Assembly: GCA_004556985.1 (NCBI GenBank)
Contig: SFFC01000047.1
Span: 1 to 16,070, forward strand
Direction: 5' to 3'
DNA length: 16,070 nucleotides
Source of the DNA: Clostridiales bacterium
Lineage (GTDB): Bacteria; Bacillota; Clostridia; Christensenellales; Aristaeellaceae
Shown here in pieces: positions 7,002-13,782 of this stretch. The position numbers and the translations under genes are program-made. Each line of letters begins with the position of its first letter. Position 1 is the first letter of the stretch. Below the pieces are notes generated by a model. It was given only the letters and a program-made list of their open reading frames with translations. It made no database searches and was not told the origin of the DNA.

Positions 7002-8264
7002 ATGAGCGAGAAGAAGCCCTTTCTGACGCTTGAGCAGGCGCGGGAGATCACGAGAACCTTCCCGACGCCCTTTCATATTTACGACGAGGAAGGCATCCGC
7101 CATACGGCGCGTGCGCTGAACAGGGCGTTTGCCTGGAACCCGGGGTTTAAGGAGTATTTCGCTGTCAAGGCGACGCCCAACCCCTTCATTCTGAAGATTC
7201 TGCATGAGGAGGGCTGCGGCGTCGACTGCTCGACGGACACGGAGCTGATGCTCGCCAAGGCCGCAGGCTTTGGGGGCGGGGAGATCATGTTCTCCTCGAA
7301 CGACACGCCGGCGAGCGAGTTTGCGCGCGCAAACGATCAGGGCGCGATCATCAACCTCGATGACTTCACGCTCATCGAGACGATGGAGGCGGCCTGCGGC
7401 GTGCCTGAAACCGTCTGCTGCCGCTACAACCCGGGCGGGGATTTTGCCATCGGCAACGAGATCATGGATCAGCCGCGGGAGGCCAAATACGGCATGACCC
7501 GCGCGCAGCTGGCGCAGGCCTATCGCGTGCTGATGCAGAAGGGCGCGCGGGAATTCGGCCTGCACGCCTTCCTGGCCTCCAACACGCTGACGAACGCTTA
7601 CTATCCGACACTGGCGCGCATCCTCTTCAAAACCGCCGTGGAGCTGCATCAGGAGACGGGCGCGCATATCGGCTTCATCAACCTCTCCGGCGGCGTGGGC
7701 ATCGCCTACCGGCCGCATGAGACGGAAAACGACATCGCCGTCATCGGCGAGGGCGTACGCAAGGCGTATGAGGAGGTACTCGTCCCGGCGGGCATGGGCG
7801 ACGTGCGCATCTTCACGGAGCTGGGCCGCTTCATGCTCGGGCCCAACGGCGCGCTGCTGACGACCGCCATGCACGAAAAGCACACCTATAAGGAATACAT
7901 CGGCGTGGACGCCTGCGCCTGCAACCTGATGCGCCCGGCGATGTATCGCGCGTATCACCATATCACGGTGTTGGGCAAGGAGCATGCACCGGAGGACCAT
8001 CTCTACGACGTTGTCGGCGGCCTTTGCGAGAACAACGACAAATTTGCGATTGACAGGCGTATGCCGAAGATCGACCGCGGCGATCTGCTCTATATCCACG
8101 ACACCGGCGCGCATGGCTTCTCGATGGGCTACAATTACAACGGGAAGCTGCGCAGCGCTGAGCTGCTGCTGCACAGGGACGGCAGCGTGCAGATGATCCG
8201 CCGTGCGGAGACGCCGAAGGATTATTTCGCGACGTTTGATTTTGCCGGCCTGACCTTTGACTGA
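7002..8264 (+). CDS. lysA: Diaminopimelate decarboxylase
   Basis: LysA is the PLP-dependent enzyme that converts meso-diaminopimelate to L-lysine and CO2, the last step of lysine synthesis. The 420-residue protein has the alanine-racemase-like barrel with the PLP lysine in FAVKATPN (K56), a glycine-rich phosphate-binding LSGGVGIAY, FTELGRFMLGP, and the C-terminal signature GLCENNDKFA and HGFSMGYNYNGKLRSAELL. The sequence FGLHAFLASNT replaces the common GLHxHIGSQ, as in a LysA subgroup that I recall as common in Clostridia. The related carboxynorspermidine decarboxylase is less likely given the C-terminal motifs. The start follows AAGGGGG by 7 bases. The gene is transcribed alone from the 6920 promoter and converges with the serine hydrolase 3 bases downstream. 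Confidence 0.93.
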   Translation: MSEKKPFLTLEQAREITRTFPTPFHIYDEEGIRHTARALNRAFAWNPGFKEYFAVKATPNPFILKILHEEGCGVDCSTDTELMLAKAAGFGGGEIMFSSNDTPASEFARANDQGAIINLDDFTLIETMEAACGVPETVCCRYNPGGDFAIGNEIMDQPREAKYGMTRAQLAQAYRVLMQKGAREFGLHAFLASNTLTNAYYPTLARILFKTAVELHQETGAHIGFINLSGGVGIAYRPHETENDIAVIGEGVRKAYEEVLVPAGMGDVRIFTELGRFMLGPNGALLTTAMHEKHTYKEYIGVDACACNLMRPAMYRAYHHITVLGKEHAPEDHLYDVVGGLCENNDKFAIDRRMPKIDRGDLLYIHDTGAHGFSMGYNYNGKLRSAELLLHRDGSVQMIRRAETPKDYFATFDFAGLTFD

Positions 8265-8281
8265 GGCTCAGGCCTTGAGCC
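8265..8281. terminator. Possible hairpin at a convergent gene junction
   Basis: GGCTCA (8265-8270) pairs with TGAGCC (8276-8281) around GGCCT, between lysA and the convergent hydrolase gene. There is no T-tract on either side, so a bidirectional terminator role is only a possibility. Confidence 0.25.
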
Positions 8282-9494
8282 AGCCCAGCGCACGCATGCG
8301 CGCGGCGATGGGCGCATGGAGCCGTTCATCCTTGAAATAGACATAGCGCGCCGAGGAGGGGACGAGCCTGCCATCCGGCCAGCGGACGAGCCCTGTGCCG
8401 TCCCCGCTGAGCCCGTAGTCTGCAAGCGATTGGCCTGCAGGCGGCACGATGTGGGAGACCTTGCCGTGGCAGCGGTTGCCCAGAAAGAGCACGAAGCGGC
8501 CCAGCTCCGGGTCAATGGACAGATGGTTGCCCGTGAAGCCGCTCAGGCCGATGCTGTGCGCGCCCATCCATTCGGGCACCTCGCTCAGGTGCTGATTGGG
8601 ATGCTTGGCAAAGCAGAGATAGCCCAGGTACTGGCGATGGGTGCCGTCGGCGTTGGGCTTCCCGGTACGGTTGGCGCCGATCGCCAGAAGGGATTCGCGG
8701 CGGATCAGCTCGCCGCCAAGCAGCGCCTGCGCAAAGCGGACCATGTCGCCGCAGGTGGAGAACAGCCCCGCATGGCCGCACAGATCGCGCCCGCCCTGCG
8801 AGAGCAGCAGAGCCTTGGGGTCGTGCGGCGTTCCGGGCGGCGTGTCGCAGCGCAGCACATAGCGCGAGCGCTGAATGCGGTGCTCGTAGTTGTAGCAGAC
8901 GCAGCGGCTCTGCAGCGCGGCGGGCACGCAGGCGTAGGTCTCGCGCATGCCGGCCGGCGCGAGGATCCATTCGGCGAGGGCGTCGTCCAGCGCGCGGCCT
9001 GTCTTCGCTTCGAGCACGTATTTCATGACCATCGCGTTGATATCCGAATAGACGCGCACGGCGGGCGTCGGCACGACCCGCGCGGCGAACAGGCGGCGAA
9101 GCCCCTCCTCGCGGTTTGGTGCGTCGTCGATGCGCCCATCCGTCTGAAGGCTCACGCAGAAGCCCAGCACGTCGCCCACGCGCACAGACGAAAGGTTGCA
9201 AAAGCGCGGGTCGATGTCGCCGACGGTTTCCTCGAGCGAAAGCCGACGTTGCTCCACGAGCATCATCGCCAGTACGGCGGTAAAGAGCTTGGTCAGCGAG
9301 GCGAGGTCGCAGAGACTGTCCGCAGCAAGCGGCTGCGTTGAAGGAATAAAGGCGGTGCCACGCCGCTTGAGGCGCCGGGCGCAGCCGTAGAGGGCTGATT
9401 CGCTCTGTGTGGGCGTGCCATAGGCGACGCAGATGCCGCAGAGCATCTGCGCCTCGTCGCACAGAAAGCGCATATTGTCAAGCAGAGAATCCAT
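8268..9494 (-). CDS. Serine hydrolase of the beta-lactamase/penicillin-binding-protein-like family
   Basis: A 408-residue cytoplasmic-looking protein (no signal peptide) of the class C beta-lactamase-related group (Pfam Beta-lactamase, MEROPS S12-like). The nucleophile motif is S66-L-T-K69 in DLASLTKLFTAV. The second motif is Y149-S-D151. GHAGLFST (240-247) is a common landmark of the family. The third motif, usually H-T/S-G or K-T-G before GFTG, reads L317-S-G319, so the basic residue is missing. Such proteins may be esterases, D-amino-acid peptidases or peptidoglycan-related hydrolases; the substrate is not predictable. The ATG at 9494 is chosen because GGAGG lies 5 bases upstream; the frame stays open further up only as overlap with the divergent peptidase gene. 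Confidence 0.82.
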   Translation of the reverse strand: MDSLLDNMRFLCDEAQMLCGICVAYGTPTQSESALYGCARRLKRRGTAFIPSTQPLAADSLCDLASLTKLFTAVLAMMLVEQRRLSLEETVGDIDPRFCNLSSVRVGDVLGFCVSLQTDGRIDDAPNREEGLRRLFAARVVPTPAVRVYSDINAMVMKYVLEAKTGRALDDALAEWILAPAGMRETYACVPAALQSRCVCYNYEHRIQRSRYVLRCDTPPGTPHDPKALLLSQGGRDLCGHAGLFSTCGDMVRFAQALLGGELIRRESLLAIGANRTGKPNADGTHRQYLGYLCFAKHPNQHLSEVPEWMGAHSIGLSGFTGNHLSIDPELGRFVLFLGNRCHGKVSHIVPPAGQSLADYGLSGDGTGLVRWPDGRLVPSSARYVYFKDERLHAPIAARMRALGWLKA

Positions 9495-9549
9495 AGGGGC
9501 CTCCAACAGATCATGCATAGAATCGGACAAAGAGAAAGGGGTATGCGGA

Positions 9550-10692
9550 ATGGAAGCGGTTACGCTCAGCGTAGCGGCGATTGAGGCCGTTGAGGGCATG
9601 CAGGAGGAGACGATCGCGCTGCTCAAGACGCTCTGCGCCATCCCGGCGCCGAGCCACAGGGAGGAGCGGCGCGCCGCGTTTGTCAGGGATTGGTTTGTGT
9701 CAAACGGTATGCAGGCCGAGATCGACGAGGCGCTCAACGTGCGCTGCCCGATGGGGCTGGAGGCGCACGAGGACATCGTCGTCGTCATGGCGCATACGGA
9801 TACGGTCTTCCCGGATCTTGAGCCCATGCCCATGCGCGAGGAGGGCGGAAGGCTGTATTGCCCGGGCGTGGGCGACGACACCGCCAACCTGGCGGCGCTC
9901 ATGATGCTTGCCCGCTGGCTCAGGGACAAAAAGCCCCGCTGCGGCGTGCTGTTTGTCGCCAACTCCTGTGAGGAGGGGCTGGGCAATCTCAAGGGCTGCA
10001 AGGCGATTATGAAGGCATACGGCCCGCGCGTCAAGGCCTTCGTCTCTCTGGATGGCGGCGTGGAGCACGTCTGCGCGAAGGCGGTCGGTTCCTGCCGCTA
10101 CCGCATTACGGCGCGAACCAAGGGCGGTCATAGCTTTGCCTCCTTCGGCAACCGGAATGCGATCGCCGTGCTCGCGGAGCTCGTAACGGCGCTCTATGCG
10201 CAAACAGTGCCCCAAAACGGCGACAGCCTGACCACCTACAACGTCGGCGTCATCTCTGGCGGCACCTCGGTCAACACGATTGCGCAGCAGGCGGAGATGC
10301 TCTACGAATACCGCTCGGACGACGCGGATTGCCTCGCGGCGATGGGCAGCCAGATGCAGCGGATTCTCGCGGAGCATGCGCACGAGGATGCCCGGGTGGA
10401 GGTCGAACTGCTGGGCATCCGTCCCTGCGCGGGCAAGGTGGATCCGGATGCGCAGAGCGCGCTGGAAAACGCTGGCTGTGCGGCGCTGCGCCGCTATGCG
10501 GGGTCGGTGCCGATGATCTGTTCCGGCTCGACGGACTGCAACATCCCGCTCTCGATGGGCATTCCGTCGATTTGCTTCGGCGTGTATCGTGGCGAAGGGG
10601 AGCATACCCGCGAGGAATGGATCGAGCCGGCCTCGCTTGAAAGCGGCATGAAGGCGGCGCTGAGCGTCATCCTCAACTGGTTTGAAGCGTGA
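9550..10692 (+). CDS. M20 family zinc metallopeptidase
   Basis: A 380-residue M20-family hydrolase, a group of two-zinc amino- and carboxypeptidases and amidohydrolases. Expected metal and catalytic residues are visible: H82-T-D84 in MAHTDTVFP, D109 in GVGDDTAN, the Glu pair E141-E142 in NSCEEGLG (catalytic base and ligand), D168 in SLDGG, and H352 in GEGEHTREEW near the C-terminus. TKGGHSFASFGNRNAI marks the inserted lid/dimerisation domain (about residues 190-300). It resembles the peptidase T-like branch, so a di- or tripeptidase is plausible. The ATG at 9550 follows AAAGGGG by 8 bases; the open frame further upstream overlaps the divergent hydrolase and is not used. Only 55 bases separate the two divergent starts. 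Confidence 0.88.
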   Translation: MEAVTLSVAAIEAVEGMQEETIALLKTLCAIPAPSHREERRAAFVRDWFVSNGMQAEIDEALNVRCPMGLEAHEDIVVVMAHTDTVFPDLEPMPMREEGGRLYCPGVGDDTANLAALMMLARWLRDKKPRCGVLFVANSCEEGLGNLKGCKAIMKAYGPRVKAFVSLDGGVEHVCAKAVGSCRYRITARTKGGHSFASFGNRNAIAVLAELVTALYAQTVPQNGDSLTTYNVGVISGGTSVNTIAQQAEMLYEYRSDDADCLAAMGSQMQRILAEHAHEDARVEVELLGIRPCAGKVDPDAQSALENAGCAALRRYAGSVPMICSGSTDCNIPLSMGIPSICFGVYRGEGEHTREEWIEPASLESGMKAALSVILNWFEA

Positions 10693-10703
10693 GGCTCAGG
10701 CGT

Positions 10704-11321
10704 TTATTCCGGGTCTGAAGGAGAAAGAAAGCTCAGCGTCGCAGGCGTACAGGCCCTGAAATCGACGTCCGTGACCGCCTGACTGAGCAGCGCCTCGGCA
10801 GGGCAATCGGGGCTGAGCCAGTCCGCCGCCAGAGAGGGCGGGAGGATGACGGGCATCCGGTCATGCAGAAAGGCGATGCTGTCCGCCGGGGAACGGGTCA
10901 GAATCGTAAAGACCGGTTGGTCCTCCTCGAGGCGATATAGGCCCGCCAGATAAAACCGCGGCGCGCCGGTGCAGCCGACGGTGTATTTGACCGTTTCCCG
11001 GGCGCGCTTGTCCCACTCGAAATAGCGCGAGGCGGGAATCAGGCAGCGCCGGCAGCGCATACTCTGCGCGAAGAGGGTCTTTTGCGCGGCGGTTTCGCTG
11101 CGCGCATTGATCAGCACGCGCCCGTCCGGCAGCGTGTAGCCCCATTTCATGGCGAAGAGCCGTGGATGCATCGCTCGGCTGTTCGCAATCACGGGGACGA
11201 CATCCGTAGGGAGTACCTCGCCGCCGGTCTTGATGGCCGGCTTACGAAGGCGCAGGGCGGAGAGGGAGGCTTCCCACGCCTCGGGGAGAAAGCTTTCATC
11301 GAGGGCATACCGGCCGCACAT
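10704..11321 (-). CDS. SOS response-associated peptidase (SRAP/YedK/HMCES family)
   Basis: YedK/HMCES proteins protect cells by forming a covalent DNA-protein crosslink with abasic sites in single-stranded DNA through the N-terminal cysteine left after removal of Met1. The 205-residue protein starts MCGRYA, giving C2 as the catalytic nucleophile. Other active-site residues fit: N72 in INARSET, E102 in SRYFEW and H153 in FLHDRMPVIL. The start at 11321 is fixed both by the need for Cys2 and by a perfect AGGAGGTGA (11327-11335 on the minus strand) 5 bases upstream. An open frame extends further but encodes nothing family-like. It converges with the M20 gene, with 11 bases between the two stops. 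No LexA-like operator was recognised upstream. Confidence 0.93.
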   Translation of the reverse strand: MCGRYALDESFLPEAWEASLSALRLRKPAIKTGGEVLPTDVVPVIANSRAMHPRLFAMKWGYTLPDGRVLINARSETAAQKTLFAQSMRCRRCLIPASRYFEWDKRARETVKYTVGCTGAPRFYLAGLYRLEEDQPVFTILTRSPADSIAFLHDRMPVILPPSLAADWLSPDCPAEALLSQAVTDVDFRACTPATLSFLSPSDPE

Positions 11322-11383
11322 GGCGCTCACCTCCTGAGCAGATGACGGTGCGGATGGGAAAGAAAAGGCGGCATGGAAGAGGG

Positions 11384-11398
11384 GCGGCCATTGGCCGC
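11384..11398. repeat. Inverted repeat at the SRAP transcription start
   Basis: GCGGCC (11384-11389) and GGCCGC (11393-11398) form a 6-bp perfect inverted repeat around three bases, just after the predicted -10 of the SRAP promoter. It could be an operator or a 5' hairpin. Short GC-rich repeats are frequent here, so the assignment is weak. Confidence 0.3.
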
Positions 11399-11403
11399 TT
11401 CTG

Positions 11404-11432
11404 ATTATACCGCAAAAATGCGGCAACCGGAA
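11404..11432 (-). promoter_or_regulatory. Promoter of the SRAP gene
   Basis: Read on the minus strand, a consensus TATAAT (11404-11409) lies 17 bases from TTCCGG (11427-11432), a weak -35. Transcription would start near 11397, about 75 bases before the SRAP start codon. Confidence 0.55.
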
Positions 11433-11484
11433 GGGCCGGGCCGCTTTTTGCGCGCAGAAGCATGCCCGGAAAGGCAGGAAGAAC

Positions 11485-11988
11485 ATGGAGCAGGAGCGAA
11501 TCCAACATTATGCGATCAGGCGCGGCGTGCCTGGGGATGCCGGCGCCGTTTATGCGCTGTATCGCTCGCTGATCGGTGTGCCTTACGGCACATGGAGCGA
11601 GGAATATCCCGACCGGGAGCTCGTTGAGGAGGATCTGCGGACGCAGGAGGTCTTCGTCATGGAAGGCGGAGATCGGATTATCGCGGCCATCGTGCGCGAG
11701 GAATCGGATGAGTTTGACGGTATGGCGCCGTGGTATCCGGATGTCAGACGCTGGGCGCAGCTGAGCCGGCTCGGCGTGGCGAAGGACTGCCAGGGGCGAG
11801 GCATCGCCCGGCAGATGCTCGCCTGTGCGATGGAGCAGGCGAAGGCCGAGGGCTATGACGCCGTGCGCTTTCTCGTCGGTGCGCAGAATCTGCCCGCCCA
11901 GCGGGCCTATGCCGGCTTTCAGTTTGACGTCTGCGGCGAAGCGGACGCCTGGGGCGATCACTGGCTCTGCTATCAGAAGCGGCTGTGA
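11485..11988 (+). CDS. GNAT family N-acetyltransferase
   Basis: A 167-residue acetyl-CoA-dependent acyltransferase of the GNAT fold. The acetyl-CoA-binding motif A is clear: SRLGVAKDCQGRGIARQML, with the Q-G-R-G-I-A loop at 103-108 that holds the pyrophosphate. Motif B is NLPAQRAYAGFQF near 135-150, where the conserved Asn and Tyr expected in GNAT enzymes are present. The N-terminal IRRGVPGDAGAVYALY is a typical opening strand and helix. The substrate (small molecule or protein amine) cannot be predicted. The ATG at 11485 follows AGGAAG. It is the first gene of a rightward run with trmB 38 bases downstream, and no convincing promoter was found for it. Confidence 0.88.
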   Translation: MEQERIQHYAIRRGVPGDAGAVYALYRSLIGVPYGTWSEEYPDRELVEEDLRTQEVFVMEGGDRIIAAIVREESDEFDGMAPWYPDVRRWAQLSRLGVAKDCQGRGIARQMLACAMEQAKAEGYDAVRFLVGAQNLPAQRAYAGFQFDVCGEADAWGDHWLCYQKRL

Positions 11989-12026
11989 AGCGCTTTTACA
12001 CATATCCTTTGGAGGTTTGCTGTTTC

Positions 12027-12770
12027 ATGCACATGAGAACAAAAAAGTGGGCAAAGCCCGAGCTGGCGGTCTGTCCCTATTTTACGGATAAGCCGGAGAC
12101 CCTGCGGGGGCATTGGCGGGAGCGCTTTGAGCAGGATGCGCCGCTGTATCTGGAGCTGGGTTGCGGCAAGGGCGTCTCCACCGCTGCGATGGTGCGCGAC
12201 AATCCCGATGTCAACTTCATCGCGGTCGATATCACCTGCAACGTGCTCGGCGATACGCGCCGCAACATCGAGGCGGCGTTTGGCGGCGAGAGCGTGCGCA
12301 ACGTGATGATCGCGCGCTACGACATCAGCTATATCGAGAAAATTCTCGCGCCAGAGGATCGGGTGGAGCGGATCTATATCAACTTCTGCAACCCCTGGAC
12401 AAAGCGCCCCAAATACGCCAAGCGCAGGCTGACGCATCCGCGCCAGCTGATGCAGTACCGCGAGTTTCTCGTCGACGGCGGCGAGATTTGGTTCAAGACG
12501 GACGACGTGCCGCTGTTCACGGAGTCCCTGCCGTATTTTGCAGCCTGCGGGTTTGAAATGCGCTATTTGGTCAGCGATCTGCACGCCTCCGGCTTTGCGC
12601 CCAATTACGTCAGCGAGCATGAACAGAAGTTCACGGCGCTGGGCGTGCCGATCAAATTTGTGATCATGAAAAAGCTGCCCGGCCCGGTCGAGCTGGATCC
12701 CGTCCGTTGGGTCATGCCGGGCGCGTTCGCCAAGCTGAGGCTGGCGGGCACGGAGGACGAGGAGGTCTGA
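12027..12770 (+). CDS. trmB: tRNA (guanine(46)-N7)-methyltransferase TrmB
   Basis: TrmB uses S-adenosylmethionine to make m7G46 in the variable loop of many tRNAs. The 247-residue protein opens with MHMRTKKWA, close to the family's MRxRxKxWA. It has the SAM-binding motif LELGCGKG (42-49), the acidic FIAVDI strand end (64-69), INFCNPW (118-124; the usual form is NFPDPW, and NFCNPW is a variant I recall from Clostridia) and the basic KRPKYAKRRLTHP. EIWFKTDD is the C-terminal family segment. A GGAGG at 12011-12015 is 11 bases before the chosen ATG at 12027; the ATG at 12033 is an alternative. An in-frame GTG at 11985, overlapping the preceding stop, is rejected because its extra residues do not resemble the family. 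Confidence 0.93.
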   Translation: MHMRTKKWAKPELAVCPYFTDKPETLRGHWRERFEQDAPLYLELGCGKGVSTAAMVRDNPDVNFIAVDITCNVLGDTRRNIEAAFGGESVRNVMIARYDISYIEKILAPEDRVERIYINFCNPWTKRPKYAKRRLTHPRQLMQYREFLVDGGEIWFKTDDVPLFTESLPYFAACGFEMRYLVSDLHASGFAPNYVSEHEQKFTALGVPIKFVIMKKLPGPVELDPVRWVMPGAFAKLRLAGTEDEEV

Positions 12771-12818
12771 CCGGAAGGCCGATCATACAAAAGAAGCGGG
12801 AGGAGAGGTGAACGGAGC

Positions 12819-13700
12819 ATGTTTGCTGTGATCGTCAACCCCGAATCCGGAAAGGGAAGAACAGAGGGACTGCCGCAGGCCCTCTGCCGCGTGCTCGAGG
12901 AGAGCGGCCACAGGAGCCGAATCTTTGCGACGCAGGAGGCCGGAGACGAGGGCCGGCAGGTGCGCATCGCGCTTGAACAAGGCGCGCAGGCCATCGTCTG
13001 TGTCGGCGGGGACGGCACGCTCAGCGGAATCGTCGGCGAGTTGGCGGGAAAGGACGTGCCGCTTTTGATCGTTCCGGCCGGGACGGGCAATGATTTTGCG
13101 CGCGCGTTCGGTCTGCCGCGCGACCCCGTCCAGGCGCTTTGCGCGCAGCTTCACGGGGAGCGCACGCAGATTGACCTGGGCACGGTCAACGGAAAGCCGT
13201 TCCTCAACGTCTCCGGCAGCGGCTTTGACGTGGAGGTGCTGCGCAAGACGGAGGAGCTCAAGGCCGTCTATCCCGGGGAAAAGGCCTATCACAAGGCCGT
13301 CACGGCTGTGCTCGGGCGCTATAAGCCGATGGAGCTGGAGCTTTCCGTCGACGGCGGCGCGTTTGAGCATCGGCGCGTGACGATCGCGGAGATGGCTAAC
13401 GGGCAGTATTTCGGCGGCGGCATGCGCGTCGCGCCGGGGGCGGCTTATGACGACGGGCTGCTGGACGTCGTGACGGTTGTGCCCGTCTGGCATGGGCTGA
13501 TCCCGCTGCTGCTGCCGCTGCTCATCCTGGGCATCCATGCGTGGCTGCCGCTGGCGAAGGTTGTGCACGCGAGGAGCGCCGTGCTGCGCTGCCCGGGGAT
13601 GACGGTCAACATCGACGGCCGGCTGGAGCGCATGGATGAGGCTCGCTTTGGCGTGTTGCCCGGCGCGCTGTGCGTCATGCGCCCGAAAAAACGCGGATAA
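12819..13700 (+). CDS. Diacylglycerol kinase-family lipid kinase (YegS/DgkB/BmrU type)
   Basis: A 293-residue member of the DAGK catalytic-domain family, soluble kinases that phosphorylate diacylglycerol or related lipids at the membrane face and recycle lipid intermediates from lipoteichoic acid and phospholipid turnover. Visible motifs are NPESGKG (7-13), the nucleotide-binding GGDGT (63-67), PAGTGNDFAR (86-95), GSGFDVEV in the C-terminal lobe, and NGQYFGGGMRVAPGAAYDDGLLDV, which closes the active site. The C-terminal region contains a hydrophobic stretch, GLIPLLLPLLILGI, that may contact membrane. The start follows AGGAGAGGTGA. It lies 48 bases after trmB and 82 before the SH3-repeat gene. 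DgkB is the likely role, but YegS-like or BmrU-like specificity cannot be excluded. Confidence 0.88.
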   Translation: MFAVIVNPESGKGRTEGLPQALCRVLEESGHRSRIFATQEAGDEGRQVRIALEQGAQAIVCVGGDGTLSGIVGELAGKDVPLLIVPAGTGNDFARAFGLPRDPVQALCAQLHGERTQIDLGTVNGKPFLNVSGSGFDVEVLRKTEELKAVYPGEKAYHKAVTAVLGRYKPMELELSVDGGAFEHRRVTIAEMANGQYFGGGMRVAPGAAYDDGLLDVVTVVPVWHGLIPLLLPLLILGIHAWLPLAKVVHARSAVLRCPGMTVNIDGRLERMDEARFGVLPGALCVMRPKKRG

Positions 13701-13782
13701 GGCAAATTTTTCCCGCGGAGGGAAGAAAGAACAGGGCCAATCCGTCATATAGATGAGGGAACACAAAAGGAGTGTGATCATC

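Noticed and set aside
9429..9450. Perfect 8-bp inverted repeat GCAGATGC/GCATCTGC
   Set aside because: It lies inside the start of the serine hydrolase coding sequence, where the codons account for it, and no T-tract or promoter is associated.
9495..9549. Promoters in the 55-base gap between the divergent hydrolase and peptidase genes
   Set aside because: A TAGAAT (9518-9523) resembles a -10, but no -35 lies at the right distance, and nothing convincing was seen on the other strand.
8262..10701. The 12-mer TGAGGCTCAGGC occurs at the stop codons of lysA (8262) and the M20 gene (10690)
   Set aside because: A few repeated 12-mers are expected by chance in 16 kb, and the second copy has no matching hairpin arm.
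13707..13753. Possible terminator and promoter between the lipid kinase and the SH3-repeat gene
   Set aside because: The 8-bp stem has no T-tract after it, and the TATAGA at 13748 has no -35 at a suitable distance.
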